Source: Lachnoclostridium sp. An14 (GTDB taxonomy: Bacteria > Bacillota > Clostridia > Lachnospirales > Lachnospiraceae). From it: DNA of 64,000 nucleotides. The notes under the pieces were generated by a model. That model did not search any database and was not told the DNA's origin. It worked only from the letters and a program-made list of their open reading frames with translations. The position numbers were made by a program, and so were the translations under genes. The stretch lies in the NCBI RefSeq assembly GCF_002160755.1, contig NZ_NFLE01000001.1:62001-126000 (forward strand), given 5' to 3'. Below are positions 24,739 through 34,161 of the stretch, piece by piece (position 1 is the first letter of the stretch; the number at the start of each line of letters is the position of its first letter).

Positions 24739-26385
24739 ATGAAAAAGAAGTTAGTCAGTGCACTGCTTTGCACCGCCATGACCGCGGCTGTACTTTCCGG
24801 ATGCGGCGGCAAGAGCGAGCCGGCTACGGACGCGGCTCAGACGTCCGCAGACGCGGCAGGAGCAGAGACCACGGAGGCTGCCACCGCGGCAGCGGCGGAG
24901 AACCTGACGGAGTTTGCCCAGGTTCCGGAGGACGTGGACAGAGAGCAGACCCTTACCTTCGCCCAGGGCGCGGATCCCAGAGGTCTGGACCCGGCGCTGG
25001 TGGATGACGGCGAGTCTTCCAAGCCGATTGTACAGATGTACGAGGGCCTGACCCAGTTCGGCGATTCCAATACGGAGGTAGAGCCCTGCCTGGCAGAGAG
25101 CTGGGAGATCAGCGATGATGGCCTGACCTACACCTTCAAGCTGAAACAGGGCGTGAAGTTCCACGACGGCACCGATTTCAACGCTGAGGCCGTAAAGTAC
25201 AACATCGACCGCCAGACCATCAATAAGACGGAAGATATGCTCTACGCCGATTTCGTATACGGCGACGTGGCAGAGTGCAACGTCATCGACGACTACACCG
25301 TGGAGATCAAGCTGACCAAGGCCAGCACCCCGTTCTTAAACAACCTGGCCATGTCCCTGGGCGCGCCCATGGTAAGCCCCACTGCCTGTGAGGCTGCCGG
25401 AAACAACTTAAACGAGGCCCCCTGCGGAACCGGCCCCTATAAGTTTGTGAGATGGGATAAGAATGAGGCTGTGGTTTTAGAGAGATTCGATGATTACTGG
25501 GGCGACAAGGGCGTTTCCAAAGAAATCGTATTCCGCACCATCACCGACAACTCCGCCCGTGTGGTAGCCCTTACCAACGGCGAGGTGGACATCATCGACG
25601 GCATCGACGCCAACGTGGTGGATCAGATCACCGCTGCCGGCTGCCTGTTAAACAAGACCGAGGGAATGAACATCAACTACCTGGCCTACAACACGGAGCG
25701 CATCACCGATCCGGAAGTGAGAAAAGCCCTTTCTCAGGCTGTGAATGTTCCGGAGCTGGTACAGAGCTTATACAGAGGCTACGCCTCCCAGGCAACCTCC
25801 ATCCTGCCGTCCTTCATGCCGGGCTACAGCGCGGACGTGACCCAGACGGAGTACAATCCGGAGGAGGCTCAGAAGGTTCTGGCGGACAAGGGCGTAACCG
25901 AGTTACATATGCTGGCTTACACCAACCCCAGACCCTACAACACCGCTACGGGCCAGACCCTGGCGGAGGCTCTGCAGGGCTACTGGTCCAAGGTGGGCAT
26001 CACCTGCACCATCGACGCCTATGACTGGACCACCTACAAGGAGAAGATCGGCACCGGCGACTACGACGTCTGCCTCTACGGCTGGATCGGCGACAACGGC
26101 GACCCGGACAACTTCTTAAACCTGCTGGATTCCGAGGACATCGAGATCAACCTGGCTCAGTACCACGACGAGGAGTACTCCCAGATGCTGGCTGCAGCCG
26201 CCTCCCTTCCCAACGGGGATGAGAGAAACGCTGCCTACGGGGAGATGGAGCAGAAGATTGCCGACGAGAACGTATGGCTGCCGATTTCCCACCAGGAGAA
26301 CCTGGCTGCTTACGTGTCCAACGTGCAGAACTTCATCTATCATCCCACTGGCAACACCTACTTAAGCCAGACCTACAAAAACTAA
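24739..26385 (+). CDS. Peptide ABC transporter substrate-binding lipoprotein (first copy)
   Basis: This 548-residue extracellular solute-binding protein of family 5 (DppA/OppA type) has a lipoprotein signal MKKKLVSALLC, a lipobox LSGC, and an Ala/Thr/Glu-rich spacer. The binding domain starts near residue 55, with DPRGLDPALVDDGESS and the typical YTFKLKQGVKFHDGTDF block near 130. The start at 24739 follows AAAAGGAGGAGC. It opens the transporter operon. A near-identical copy lies downstream at 30761, and the two share long identical stretches. Differences cluster in the C-terminal lobe (FLNLLDSEDIEINLAQY here), which may tune ligand choice. Confidence 0.93.
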   Translation: MKKKLVSALLCTAMTAAVLSGCGGKSEPATDAAQTSADAAGAETTEAATAAAAENLTEFAQVPEDVDREQTLTFAQGADPRGLDPALVDDGESSKPIVQMYEGLTQFGDSNTEVEPCLAESWEISDDGLTYTFKLKQGVKFHDGTDFNAEAVKYNIDRQTINKTEDMLYADFVYGDVAECNVIDDYTVEIKLTKASTPFLNNLAMSLGAPMVSPTACEAAGNNLNEAPCGTGPYKFVRWDKNEAVVLERFDDYWGDKGVSKEIVFRTITDNSARVVALTNGEVDIIDGIDANVVDQITAAGCLLNKTEGMNINYLAYNTERITDPEVRKALSQAVNVPELVQSLYRGYASQATSILPSFMPGYSADVTQTEYNPEEAQKVLADKGVTELHMLAYTNPRPYNTATGQTLAEALQGYWSKVGITCTIDAYDWTTYKEKIGTGDYDVCLYGWIGDNGDPDNFLNLLDSEDIEINLAQYHDEEYSQMLAAAASLPNGDERNAAYGEMEQKIADENVWLPISHQENLAAYVSNVQNFIYHPTGNTYLSQTYKN

Positions 26386-26577
26386 AGCCGGAGGACGGAC
26401 CGGCCTTTGGGTAAGGGCAGAGCGATCTGCCCTTACTGATGTCTGGGGAAACCTGGAAAAAGGCGGTTCGGCCGGTTCCGGTGGAACAGTCCGTTTCTGA
26501 GCTGAAATGGGGATGAACGGTTCAGAAATGGATTGCTCCGCCCGTACCACCGTATCAAAAAAAGAGAGGTAGAAGAA

Positions 26578-27594
26578 ATGATCAAGTACATTATCAAGCG
26601 ACTGCTCCTGCTCATCCCGGTGCTGTTCGGGGTGTCCCTCATCGTGTTCTTCCTGATGCGCGTCTGCGCTCCGGATCCGGCCCCCATCGTACTGGGCCAG
26701 CACGCCACCCAGGAGAGCATGGACGCATGGAGAGAGGCCAACGGCTTAAATGATCCGGTGGTCGTCCAGTACGTGGACTTCATGAAGGGAGCCTTTACCG
26801 GCGACCTGGGAACGTCCTACTACACCAAGGCCCCGGTGACCCAGGAGATCATGTCCCGGTTCCCGGCCACTGTGGAGTTAGCCATCATCGCCATCATCCT
26901 GGCATCCGTATTCGGAATCATCGTCGGAGTGATCTCCGCGGTACATAAAAACTCCATCTTCGACAACGGAGGAATGCTCCTGTCCCTGGTGGGCGTTTCC
27001 GTGCCGATTTTCTGGCTGGGCATCATGCTCATCATCCTGTTTTCCGGCACTCTGCACTGGCTGCCCTCCACGGGACGGGTGGATCCGGCGCTGCGTCCGG
27101 ATACGGTGACAGGCTTTATGATTATTGACAGCATCATCTCCGGAGATACAGAGGCCCTGGTGGACGTACTGCGCCATCTGGTGCTGCCGGCGGTAACCTT
27201 AAGCCTGTATTCCATGGCCATCATCGCCAGAATGACCCGCTCCAGTATGCTGGAGACCTTAAACCAGGACTATATCCGCACCGCCCGCGCCAAGGGCGTC
27301 GCTGACGGAAAGGTAAACCGCCGCCACGCGCTGCGAAACGCCATGCTTCCCGTTTCCACCGTGATCGGCCTGCAGCTCGGCTCCCTGTTAGGCGGCGCCG
27401 TGCTGACGGAGTCTGTGTACTCCTGGCCGGGCATCGGCAACTACACCGTGCAGTGCATTATGAAATCGGATTTCCCGGTGGTGCAGGGCGTGGTGCTGCT
27501 CATTGCCGTGATCTTCGTGCTGATGAACCTGATCGTGGATGTGATCTACGCCTTCCTCGATCCCAGGATTAAATATTCCGGAAAGGAGGCGTAG
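26578..27594 (+). CDS. dppB: Peptide ABC transporter permease (DppB-like)
   Basis: This 338-residue inner-membrane permease begins MIKYIIKRLLLLIPVLFGVS, the characteristic first helix of DppB/OppB proteins. It has about six membrane segments and the cytoplasmic EAA-type coupling loop DYIRTARAKGVADGKV followed by HALRNAMLPV near residue 240. The ATG at 26578 has GAGAGGTAGAAG upstream, and the earlier in-frame ATG at 26533 lacks one. It follows the binding protein after 190 bases of AT/GC-mixed leader and is four bases from the next permease gene. Confidence 0.94.
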   Translation: MIKYIIKRLLLLIPVLFGVSLIVFFLMRVCAPDPAPIVLGQHATQESMDAWREANGLNDPVVVQYVDFMKGAFTGDLGTSYYTKAPVTQEIMSRFPATVELAIIAIILASVFGIIVGVISAVHKNSIFDNGGMLLSLVGVSVPIFWLGIMLIILFSGTLHWLPSTGRVDPALRPDTVTGFMIIDSIISGDTEALVDVLRHLVLPAVTLSLYSMAIIARMTRSSMLETLNQDYIRTARAKGVADGKVNRRHALRNAMLPVSTVIGLQLGSLLGGAVLTESVYSWPGIGNYTVQCIMKSDFPVVQGVVLLIAVIFVLMNLIVDVIYAFLDPRIKYSGKEA

Positions 27595-27597
27595 ACC

Positions 27598-28491
27598 ATG
27601 GGTAAGAAAAGACGTACAGAAGTGGTGGCCGGAGAGGTCATCGAAAAACCGGAGTCCCAGATCCGCATGATGTGGGACACCTTAAAGAAAAACAAAGCGG
27701 CCTTAGGCGGCCTGGTGGTTATCGTCCTTCTCGTATTTTTAGCCATTTTCGGGGACCTTCTGGCTCCCTATGACCCGGAGTACTCCGACATGGCCCACAC
27801 CTTCGTAAAGCCCTGCTCCCAGTACCTGTTCGGAACGGACCAGCTGGGAAGGGATATTTTCTCCCGGGTGCTGTCCGGAACGAAGATCTCCCTGATGGTG
27901 GGACTGTGCGCCGTGGCCTTCTCCCTGATTATCGGGACCATCTTAGGCTCTGTGGCCGGGTACTTCGGCGGCCGGGTGGACGGTTTCATCATGAGATGTA
28001 TGGATATTATGCTCTCCATTCCCTCCATCCTTCTTGCCATCACCCTGATGGCAGCCCTGGGAAAGGGACTGGACAAGGCCATTATCGCCATCGGCATCGT
28101 CTCCATCCCGGAGTATGCCCGCATTGTGCGAAGCTCCATTCTTTCCGTAAAGGAGAATGACTACGTAGCCGCGGCCAAGGTCATCGGAAACTCCGACCGC
28201 CGCATTATTTTCCGCCATATCCTGCCAAACGTGGTATCCTCCATCGTGGTCCGCGCCACCCTGGGGATTTCCACCGCCATTCTGGACACGGCGGCCCTGG
28301 GATTTTTGGGTATGGGCGTTCAGCCGCCCATGGCCGAGTGGGGCGATATGCTGGGACGGGCGAGAACCTACATTTTCTCCGCCCCCTACACCCTGATCTT
28401 CCCGGGACTTGCCATCACCCTGGCGGTGCTGGCCTTCAACCTGTTCGGAGACGGCTTGAGAGATGCCCTGGATCCGAAGGAACGCGTATAA
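27598..28491 (+). CDS. dppC: Peptide ABC transporter permease (DppC-like)
   Basis: This 297-residue partner permease has the DppC/OppC N-terminal domain (MWDTLKKNKAALGGL, then PEYSDMAHTF, FGTDQLGRDIFSRV). It has about six helices and the coupling loop NDYVAAAKVIGNSDRRI with HILPNVVSSIVV near residue 200. The late motif AALGFLGMGVQPPMAEWGDM is typical. It pairs with DppB to form the channel. GGAGGCGTAGACC precedes its start and the gene follows dppB directly. Confidence 0.95.
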   Translation: MGKKRRTEVVAGEVIEKPESQIRMMWDTLKKNKAALGGLVVIVLLVFLAIFGDLLAPYDPEYSDMAHTFVKPCSQYLFGTDQLGRDIFSRVLSGTKISLMVGLCAVAFSLIIGTILGSVAGYFGGRVDGFIMRCMDIMLSIPSILLAITLMAALGKGLDKAIIAIGIVSIPEYARIVRSSILSVKENDYVAAAKVIGNSDRRIIFRHILPNVVSSIVVRATLGISTAILDTAALGFLGMGVQPPMAEWGDMLGRARTYIFSAPYTLIFPGLAITLAVLAFNLFGDGLRDALDPKERV

Positions 28492-28503
28492 GGAGGAGCC
28501 GTC

Positions 28504-29487
28504 ATGTTATTGGAAGTAAAGAATCTGGAGACAGAATTTAAGATCAAGCGTGGAACTGTCAAAGCCGTAAACGGCGTCAGTTTCCAGGTGGATAAAGGAG
28601 AGATCCTGGCGGTGGTGGGAGAGTCCGGCTCCGGAAAGAGCGTTACCTCCCTCTCCGTTATGGGACTGATCCAGAGCCCCGGCCGTGTAGCGGGAGGCGA
28701 GCTGCTGTTTAACGGCGAGGATTTGTTAAAGAAATCGAAAAAGGAAATGGAGAAAATCCGCGGTGACAGGATCTCCATGATTTTCCAGGAGCCCATGACC
28801 TCCTTAAACCCGGTGTACCGGATCAAGGACCAGATCATGGAGAACATCCTGACCCATGAAAAGGTATCAAAAGAGGAGGCCTACAAGCGGGCCGTGAAAA
28901 TGCTGGATCTGGTGGGCATCCCGGACCCGGAGAAACGGGCCCACGACTACCCCCATCAGATGTCCGGCGGTATGCGCCAGCGGGTGATGATCGCCATGGC
29001 CCTTTCCTGCCACCCGGAGCTTTTGATCGCCGACGAGCCCACCACCGCTCTGGACGTGACCATCCAGGCCCAGATCCTGGATCTGATCAACCGTCTGAGA
29101 AATGACCTGGGCATGGCCGTTCTCCTCATCACCCACGATCTGGGCGTGGTGGCGGAGACGGCGGACCGGGTCGTGGTAATGTACTGCGGCCGGGTGGTAG
29201 AGCAGGCCACGGTGCAGCAGCTCTTTACAAAACCGCTGCATCCCTACACCCAGGGCCTTTTGGACTCCATCCCCAAGATGGACGAGGACAGAGAGCGTCT
29301 TTACATGATCAAGGGCATCGTGCCCGATCCCACCAGGCTGCCCAAGGGCTGCTCCTTCGCGGACCGCTGCGACCACTGCATGGAAAAGTGCAAGGAGCAT
29401 ATGCCCAAGCTGGTGACCACAGAGGACGGCAGGCAAGTCCGCTGTTTCCTGGTGAGCGACGACGAGGAAGTGGAGGGGGAGAACTAA
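28504..29487 (+). CDS. dppD: Peptide ABC transporter ATP-binding protein (DppD-like)
   Basis: This 327-residue ATPase has Walker [10 protein letters not shown] near residue 38, Q-loop [13 protein letters not shown] near 98, ABC signature MSGGMRQR near 155, Walker B LLIADEPT near 175 and the H-loop [10 protein letters not shown] near 207. The C-terminal oligopeptide-transporter extension with clustered cysteines ([14 protein letters not shown] near residue 280) is present, as in DppD/OppD. GGAGG lies before the ATG. It is cytosolic and pairs with the next gene, whose start follows the stop without a gap. Confidence 0.95.
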   Translation: MLLEVKNLETEFKIKRGTVKAVNGVSFQVDKGEILAVVGESGSGKSVTSLSVMGLIQSPGRVAGGELLFNGEDLLKKSKKEMEKIRGDRISMIFQEPMTSLNPVYRIKDQIMENILTHEKVSKEEAYKRAVKMLDLVGIPDPEKRAHDYPHQMSGGMRQRVMIAMALSCHPELLIADEPTTALDVTIQAQILDLINRLRNDLGMAVLLITHDLGVVAETADRVVVMYCGRVVEQATVQQLFTKPLHPYTQGLLDSIPKMDEDRERLYMIKGIVPDPTRLPKGCSFADRCDHCMEKCKEHMPKLVTTEDGRQVRCFLVSDDEEVEGEN

Positions 29488-30471
29488 ATGAGCGAAGAAA
29501 CGAGAGAGGTTCTGTTAGAGGTCAAGAACCTGAAAAAATATTTCACGGTGGAGACCAGCTTTTTTGGAAAACCCACCCAGATCTTAAAAGCCGTGGACGA
29601 CGTCTCTTTTAAAATCTACAAGGGCGAGGCCTTCGGCCTGGTGGGAGAGTCCGGCTGCGGAAAGTCCACCATCGGAAAAATGCTGGTGGACCTTTATAAG
29701 CCCACAGAGGGGGAAATCTTATACAACGGAGTGGACATTTCCAAGCTTTCTCCCAGGGAGAGGCGGAAATACTGCAAGGACATCCAGCTGATTTTCCAGG
29801 ATCCTTACGCCTCCTTAAATCCCCGCATGACCATCGGGGACATCATCGCGGAGCCCATCCGCATCAACCACCTCCTTCCGGAAAACCAGATTGAGGACCG
29901 GGTCACCTACCTGTTAAACTGCGTGGGACTGGCAAACCATCAGAGAAACCGCTACCCCCACGAGTTTTCCGGCGGCCAGCGCCAGCGCGTGGGCATCGCC
30001 AGGGCCCTGGCGGTGGAGCCGAAGCTGATCGTCTGCGACGAGCCCGTTTCCGCCCTGGACGTATCCATCCAGGCCCAGGTGTTAAACCTTCTGGACGACT
30101 TAAAGGAGCAGTTTGGACTGACCTACCTGTTCATCGCCCACGGACTGAACGTGGTGAAGCACATCAGCGACCGGGTGGGCGTTATGTACCTGGGAAAGCT
30201 GATGGAGGTAGCCGGAAAGCACGAGATTTACGACAACCCGTTAAATCCCTACACCCAGGCCCTGCTGTCGGCCATTCCGTCCACGGACATCACGAAAAAG
30301 AAGGAGCGCATCATCCTCACCGGCGATGTGCCCACCCCCATCAACCCGCCGAAGGGCTGCCGGTTCTGCTCCCGGTGCTTTAAAAAGTGCCAGGGCTGCG
30401 ACGACGTGGTCCCGGAGTTAAAAGACGTGGGCGGCGGCCATATGGTGGCCTGCCATCTCTACGACCAGTAA
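29488..30471 (+). CDS. dppF: Peptide ABC transporter ATP-binding protein (DppF-like)
   Basis: This 327-residue second ATPase has Walker A GESGCGKSTIGK near residue 55, LIFQDPYASLNPR near 103, signature FSGGQRQRVGIARAL near 162, Walker B LIVCDEPVSALD near 183 and H-loop FIAHGLNVV near 218. The switch histidine motif reads AHGLN rather than the usual SHDLS. The C-terminal cysteine-rich extension (CRFCSRCFKKCQGC) matches DppF/OppF. Translation starts at the base after the dppD stop. A type-A repeat follows. Confidence 0.95.
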   Translation: MSEETREVLLEVKNLKKYFTVETSFFGKPTQILKAVDDVSFKIYKGEAFGLVGESGCGKSTIGKMLVDLYKPTEGEILYNGVDISKLSPRERRKYCKDIQLIFQDPYASLNPRMTIGDIIAEPIRINHLLPENQIEDRVTYLLNCVGLANHQRNRYPHEFSGGQRQRVGIARALAVEPKLIVCDEPVSALDVSIQAQVLNLLDDLKEQFGLTYLFIAHGLNVVKHISDRVGVMYLGKLMEVAGKHEIYDNPLNPYTQALLSAIPSTDITKKKERIILTGDVPTPINPPKGCRFCSRCFKKCQGCDDVVPELKDVGGGHMVACHLYDQ

Positions 30472-30480
30472 GAGGAACGT

Positions 30481-30550
30481 AAAAAGTGTGCGCAACAGCG
30501 CACACTCGCGCCGGAGCGCGGCTGCGTAAACAGCCATATTCCTTTGCGCG
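30481..30550 (-). repeat. Type-A repeat, copy 6 (inverted)
   Basis: On the minus strand it reads GCGCAAAGGAATATGGCTG, TTTACGCAGCC, GCGCTCCGGCGCGAG, then GTGTGCGC/GCGCACAC and TTTTT. The terminator-like end therefore points against the flow of the transporter operon. It begins ten bases after the dppF stop. Confidence 0.85.
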
Positions 30551-30642
30551 CATCCCCCTTGGAAACGCTTTTGCCACAGGGGCGCAGGTTCCTGTGACAG
30601 AAGGAAATGCCTGGAAAATCAGGCAAAACCGCGGGAAAATGG

Positions 30643-30671
30643 TTGAGTTTTCCCTGAAATGGTAATATAAT
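30643..30671 (+). promoter_or_regulatory. Promoter of the second binding-protein gene
   Basis: TTGAGT-N17-TATAAT lies 89 bases upstream of the ATG at 30761, so this gene can be transcribed apart from the upstream transporter operon. Confidence 0.75.
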
Positions 30672-30760
30672 GGTGTTTAACACGTCCCGATTTTAACGTG
30701 CTGCCGTGATAATGGAGCGCAAAAAACCGGGACGAAAAATAAAAACAGGAGGAGCAAATT

Positions 30761-32407
30761 ATGAGAAAGAAAGTAGTCAGCGCGCTGCTGTGCACGGCTG
30801 TGGCTGTTTCCCTGGCTGCCTGCGGCGGACAGGGTACATCCGAGACCACAGGGACTTCCACCCAGGGCGCATCCGGAGAGCAGACCGAGGCGGCCGCACC
30901 GGAGACCCAGGCAGCGGGAGAGGCCCTGACAGCCTTCGGCGAGGTTCCGGAGGATGTGGACAGAGAGCAGACCATCACCTTCGCCCAGGGCGCAGATCCC
31001 AGAGGACTGGACCCGGCCATCGTAGACGACGGTGAGTCTTCCAAGCCCATTGTACAGATGTATGAGGGCCTGTTAAAATTCGGCGATTCCAACACGGAAG
31101 TAGAGCCCTGCCTGGCAGAGAGCTGGGACATCAGCGATGACGGCCTGACCTACACCTTCCATCTGAAAGAGGGCGTAAAGTTCCACGATGGCACCGATTT
31201 CAACGCTGAGGCGGTGAAATTCAACGTAGAGCGCCAGACCATCAACAAGACGGTGGATATGACCTACGGCGACTTCGTGTACGGCGACGTGGCGGAGTGC
31301 AACGTCATTGACGACTACACCGTAGAGTTCAAGCTGACCAAGGCCAGCACCCCCTTCTTAAACAACCTGGCCATGTCCTTAGGCGCGCCCATGGTAAGCC
31401 CGGCGGCCTGCGAGCAGTACGGCAACAACTTAAACGAGAACCCTGTGGGAACCGGCCCCTACAAGTTCGTAAGATGGGATAAGAACGAGGCCGTTGTCCT
31501 GGAGAGAAACGAGGATTACTGGGGTGAGAAGGGCGTTGCGAAGAATATCGTATTCCGCACCATCACCGACAACTCCGCCCGCGTAGTAGCCCTTACCAAC
31601 GGCGAGGTAGACATCATCGACGGCATCGACGCCAACGTGGTGGATCAGATCACCGCTGCCGGCTGCGTATTAAATAAAGTAGAGGGCATGAACATCAACT
31701 ACTTAGGCTTTAACACCGATGTGATCACCGATCCGGAGGTGCGCAAGGCACTGTCTCAGGCAGTGAATGTTCCGGAGCTGGTGGAGAGCCTGTACAGAGG
31801 CTACGCCACCGAGGCGACCACCATTCTTCCCAGCTTTATGCCGGGCTACAGCGATGGCATCACCAGACCGTCCTACGATCCGGAGGCAGCTCAGGCCACC
31901 TTACAGGAGAAGGGCGTAACCCAGATCCATATGCTGGCTTACACCAACCCCAGACCTTACAACACCGCTACGGGCCAGACCCTGGCAGAGGCGATCCAGG
32001 GCTACTGGGCAAAGGTAGGCGTGGAGTGCACCATTGACTCCTACGACTGGACCACCTACAAGGATAAGGTCAACGCCGGGGGCTACGACGTATGTCTTTA
32101 CGGTTGGAACGGCGACAACGGCGACCCCGACAACTTCATGTACCTGCTGGCTCATGAGGATCCGGGTATGAACGTGGCTCACTACAACGACGAGGAGTAC
32201 AAGCAGATGTTAGCCGAGGCGGCTGCCCTGCCCAACGGCGACGAGAGAAACGCTGCCTACGCTGCCATGGAGCAGAAACTGGCAGACGAGTGCGTATGGC
32301 TGCCCATCTCCCATCAGGAGAGCTTATCCGCCTACGTGTCTAACGTAAACAACTTCATCTATCATCCCACCGGAAACGTGTTCTTAAGCAAGACCTATAA
32401 GAACTAA
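30761..32407 (+). CDS. Peptide ABC transporter substrate-binding lipoprotein (second copy)
   Basis: This 548-residue paralogue of the protein at 24739 has the same length, a lipoprotein signal ending SLAACGG, and the same domain order. The mature parts share many long identical blocks (DNSARVVALTNGEVDIIDGI and neighbours), and the nucleotide sequences are also similar, pointing to fairly recent duplication or ongoing gene conversion. Differences lie in the spacer and in a C-terminal-lobe segment (FMYLLAHEDPGMNVAHY). GGAGGAGC precedes the start. It has its own promoter and terminator, which allows separate dosage of the binding protein. Confidence 0.93.
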   Translation: MRKKVVSALLCTAVAVSLAACGGQGTSETTGTSTQGASGEQTEAAAPETQAAGEALTAFGEVPEDVDREQTITFAQGADPRGLDPAIVDDGESSKPIVQMYEGLLKFGDSNTEVEPCLAESWDISDDGLTYTFHLKEGVKFHDGTDFNAEAVKFNVERQTINKTVDMTYGDFVYGDVAECNVIDDYTVEFKLTKASTPFLNNLAMSLGAPMVSPAACEQYGNNLNENPVGTGPYKFVRWDKNEAVVLERNEDYWGEKGVAKNIVFRTITDNSARVVALTNGEVDIIDGIDANVVDQITAAGCVLNKVEGMNINYLGFNTDVITDPEVRKALSQAVNVPELVESLYRGYATEATTILPSFMPGYSDGITRPSYDPEAAQATLQEKGVTQIHMLAYTNPRPYNTATGQTLAEAIQGYWAKVGVECTIDSYDWTTYKDKVNAGGYDVCLYGWNGDNGDPDNFMYLLAHEDPGMNVAHYNDEEYKQMLAEAAALPNGDERNAAYAAMEQKLADECVWLPISHQESLSAYVSNVNNFIYHPTGNVFLSKTYKN

Positions 32408-32426
32408 TTGACGGAGACGAAAACGA

Positions 32427-32466
32427 GGGTGTCCCCCAGGCCTTGCCTGGCCGGGGCGCCCTTTTT
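32427..32466 (+). terminator. Terminator after the second binding-protein gene
   Basis: The stem GGGTGTCCCC...GGGGCGCCC with an inner CAGGC/GCCTG helix is followed by TTTTT (32462-32466). Confidence 0.85.
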
Positions 32467-32558
32467 AAACGGCTTTCGGCTTTTAAAAGCCTGGAGCCGG
32501 ACCGGAACCACTGACAGAAAACCGTTCCGAGATCCATAAAAAGAAGGAGGATTTTACC

Positions 32559-33683
32559 ATGCTTTCAGAATTGGCAGCAGCCTTTATTGAGACTCACAGA
32601 GAGGAGGCGCTGGAGCTTTTAAAGACCATCGCCCAGATCCCCGCCCCGTCCAACCGGGAGGAGCGGCGGATGGAATTTTGCAGACACTGGCTGGAGGAAA
32701 TGGGGGCCCAGGGAGTGTTCACCGACGAGGCTATGAATGTGATCTACCCTTACGGCGTCACGGAGAACGGGCCGGTGGTAGTGTTCATGGCCCACATGGA
32801 CGTGGTGTTTCCCGACCTGACGCCCCTTCCCTGGAAGGAGGAGGGCGGACGGCTTTGCTGTCCCGGCGTGGGAGACGACACCGCCAACCTGGTAAACATC
32901 CTGATGGCCGCCAAGTTCGTGACGGAAAACGGGCTGAAGCCAAAAGATGCCGGCATCCTGTTCGTGTGCAACTCCGGGGAAGAAGGGCTGGGAAACTTAA
33001 AAGGCAGCCGGAAGATCTGCGAGACCTACGGCTCCCGCATCCAGGCCTTCTACAGCTTTGACGGACGGATGGACGAGGTGATCAGCCGGGCAGTGGGCTC
33101 CCACCGGTTCCTGGTGACGGCCCGCACCGAGGGCGGCCACTCCTACGGAAACTTCGGCCGGGAGAACGCCATCCAGACGCTGGCGAAGGTGATCGGCGAC
33201 ATTTACGCCATCCAGGTGCCGAAAGAGGGAAAGACCACCTACAACGTGGGCACCATTTCCGGAGGCACCTCCGTCAACACCATCGCCCAGGAGGCCCATA
33301 TGCTCTGCGAATTCCGCTCTGACAACAAAGAGGGGCTGGCATTTATGGAGAAACAGTTCCGGGCCATCTTTGACCGGCCGGGGATCGAGGTACAGCTGGT
33401 GGGAGAGCGGCCCTGCGAAAATTTAAGCCCAGAGGCGGAGGCCCAGCGGGAGGCGCTGATCTGCCAGGCAGAGGCCCGCATGGAGCGGATCACGGGAAAA
33501 CGGTCGAAACGGGAGCCTGGCTCCACAGACTGCAACATCCCCCTGTCTCTCGGCATCCCCGCCGTGTGCTTTGGCACCTACTACGGGGACGGGGCCCATA
33601 CCAGAGAGGAATACGTGGAGAAAGACTCCCTGGAGCTTGGATACCAGGTGGCCTTTGATACGGTGCTGTCTTATTTTCAGTAG
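32559..33683 (+). CDS. M20-family metallopeptidase (peptidase T / dipeptidase-like)
   Basis: This 374-residue co-catalytic zinc peptidase has the metal ligands in order: AHMDVV near residue 77, GVGDDTANL near 106, SGEEGLGN near 140 with the catalytic glutamate, YSFDGR near 165 and GAHTREE near 347. The dimerisation domain begins at GGHSYGNFGRENA. Such enzymes hydrolyse di- and tripeptides in the cytosol, which fits its place just downstream of a peptide importer. It is separated from the transporter by a terminator, and AAGAAGGAGG precedes its start. Exact substrate is unknown. Confidence 0.88.
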   Translation: MLSELAAAFIETHREEALELLKTIAQIPAPSNREERRMEFCRHWLEEMGAQGVFTDEAMNVIYPYGVTENGPVVVFMAHMDVVFPDLTPLPWKEEGGRLCCPGVGDDTANLVNILMAAKFVTENGLKPKDAGILFVCNSGEEGLGNLKGSRKICETYGSRIQAFYSFDGRMDEVISRAVGSHRFLVTARTEGGHSYGNFGRENAIQTLAKVIGDIYAIQVPKEGKTTYNVGTISGGTSVNTIAQEAHMLCEFRSDNKEGLAFMEKQFRAIFDRPGIEVQLVGERPCENLSPEAEAQREALICQAEARMERITGKRSKREPGSTDCNIPLSLGIPAVCFGTYYGDGAHTREEYVEKDSLELGYQVAFDTVLSYFQ

Positions 33684-33839
33684 AGGACGGTCCGGCGGCA
33701 GCATTTTCCAAGGGAACGGGCCGTGTCAGACATCCCCGCCGGGAAATCTTCAGATTTCTTCAGAATTATACCAGTAGAATCTTTAGATTTTCCTGGTAGG
33801 ATAAGGGTATGACGATCACGTTGTTTCCGTTAAAGCGGT
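33684..33839 (+). other. Non-coding gap before the RNA candidate
   Basis: No gene was found. The AT-rich part at 33755-33810 (TTCAGA, TATACC, TTTAGA, GGATAA elements) probably holds a promoter for the structured segment that follows, but no hexamer pair is well spaced. Confidence 0.4.
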
Positions 33840-34041
33840 TTGCGTTCCTTGACATACCGCTGCCACTTCCAACTTGGGGTGTCCCGCCCGCAGGCCTGCG
33901 GGGCAGATGGGAATCCACCGGCGCCGCGGATGGCGGGGCACCTCAGCCTGTGTAAGGCAGGAAACTACAACGATTTCCCATAGCGAACGGAGCGCCGCGG
34001 CGGCAGGCCATCATCCTGCTGCTGCCGCGCTCCATTTTTTT
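33840..34041 (+). ncRNA. Candidate structured small RNA, family unknown (6S-like?)
   Basis: About 200 bases with no reading frame contain a long-range 13-base-pair helix, GGGGTGTCCCGCC with GGCGGGGCACCTC. This encloses a self-complementary CGCAGGCCTGCG. A small GCCT/AGGC hairpin follows, and a strong hairpin plus T-run at 33989-34041 closes the segment. A long rod with a side bulge and terminator resembles the general plan of 6S RNA, but I cannot match conserved bases. The 5' end is a guess. It could instead be a leader of miaB. Confidence 0.4.
33989..34041 (+). terminator. Terminator of the RNA candidate
   Basis: A 19-base-pair near-perfect stem (33989-34007 with 34015-34033; one mismatch, two G-U pairs) is followed by A and seven T. 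It lies 120 bases upstream of miaB, so something upstream is transcribed and stopped here. Confidence 0.85.
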
Positions 34042-34161
34042 CTCATTTTTATTTCTTCCCAAAACCATTTGACCTCCCCCTGATTCTGTTCTATAATTTA
34101 ATGGAGTGTGCCTGCGGGCACGGAAAGAAGAACCCGCATATGCGGGACAAAGGATATTGGA

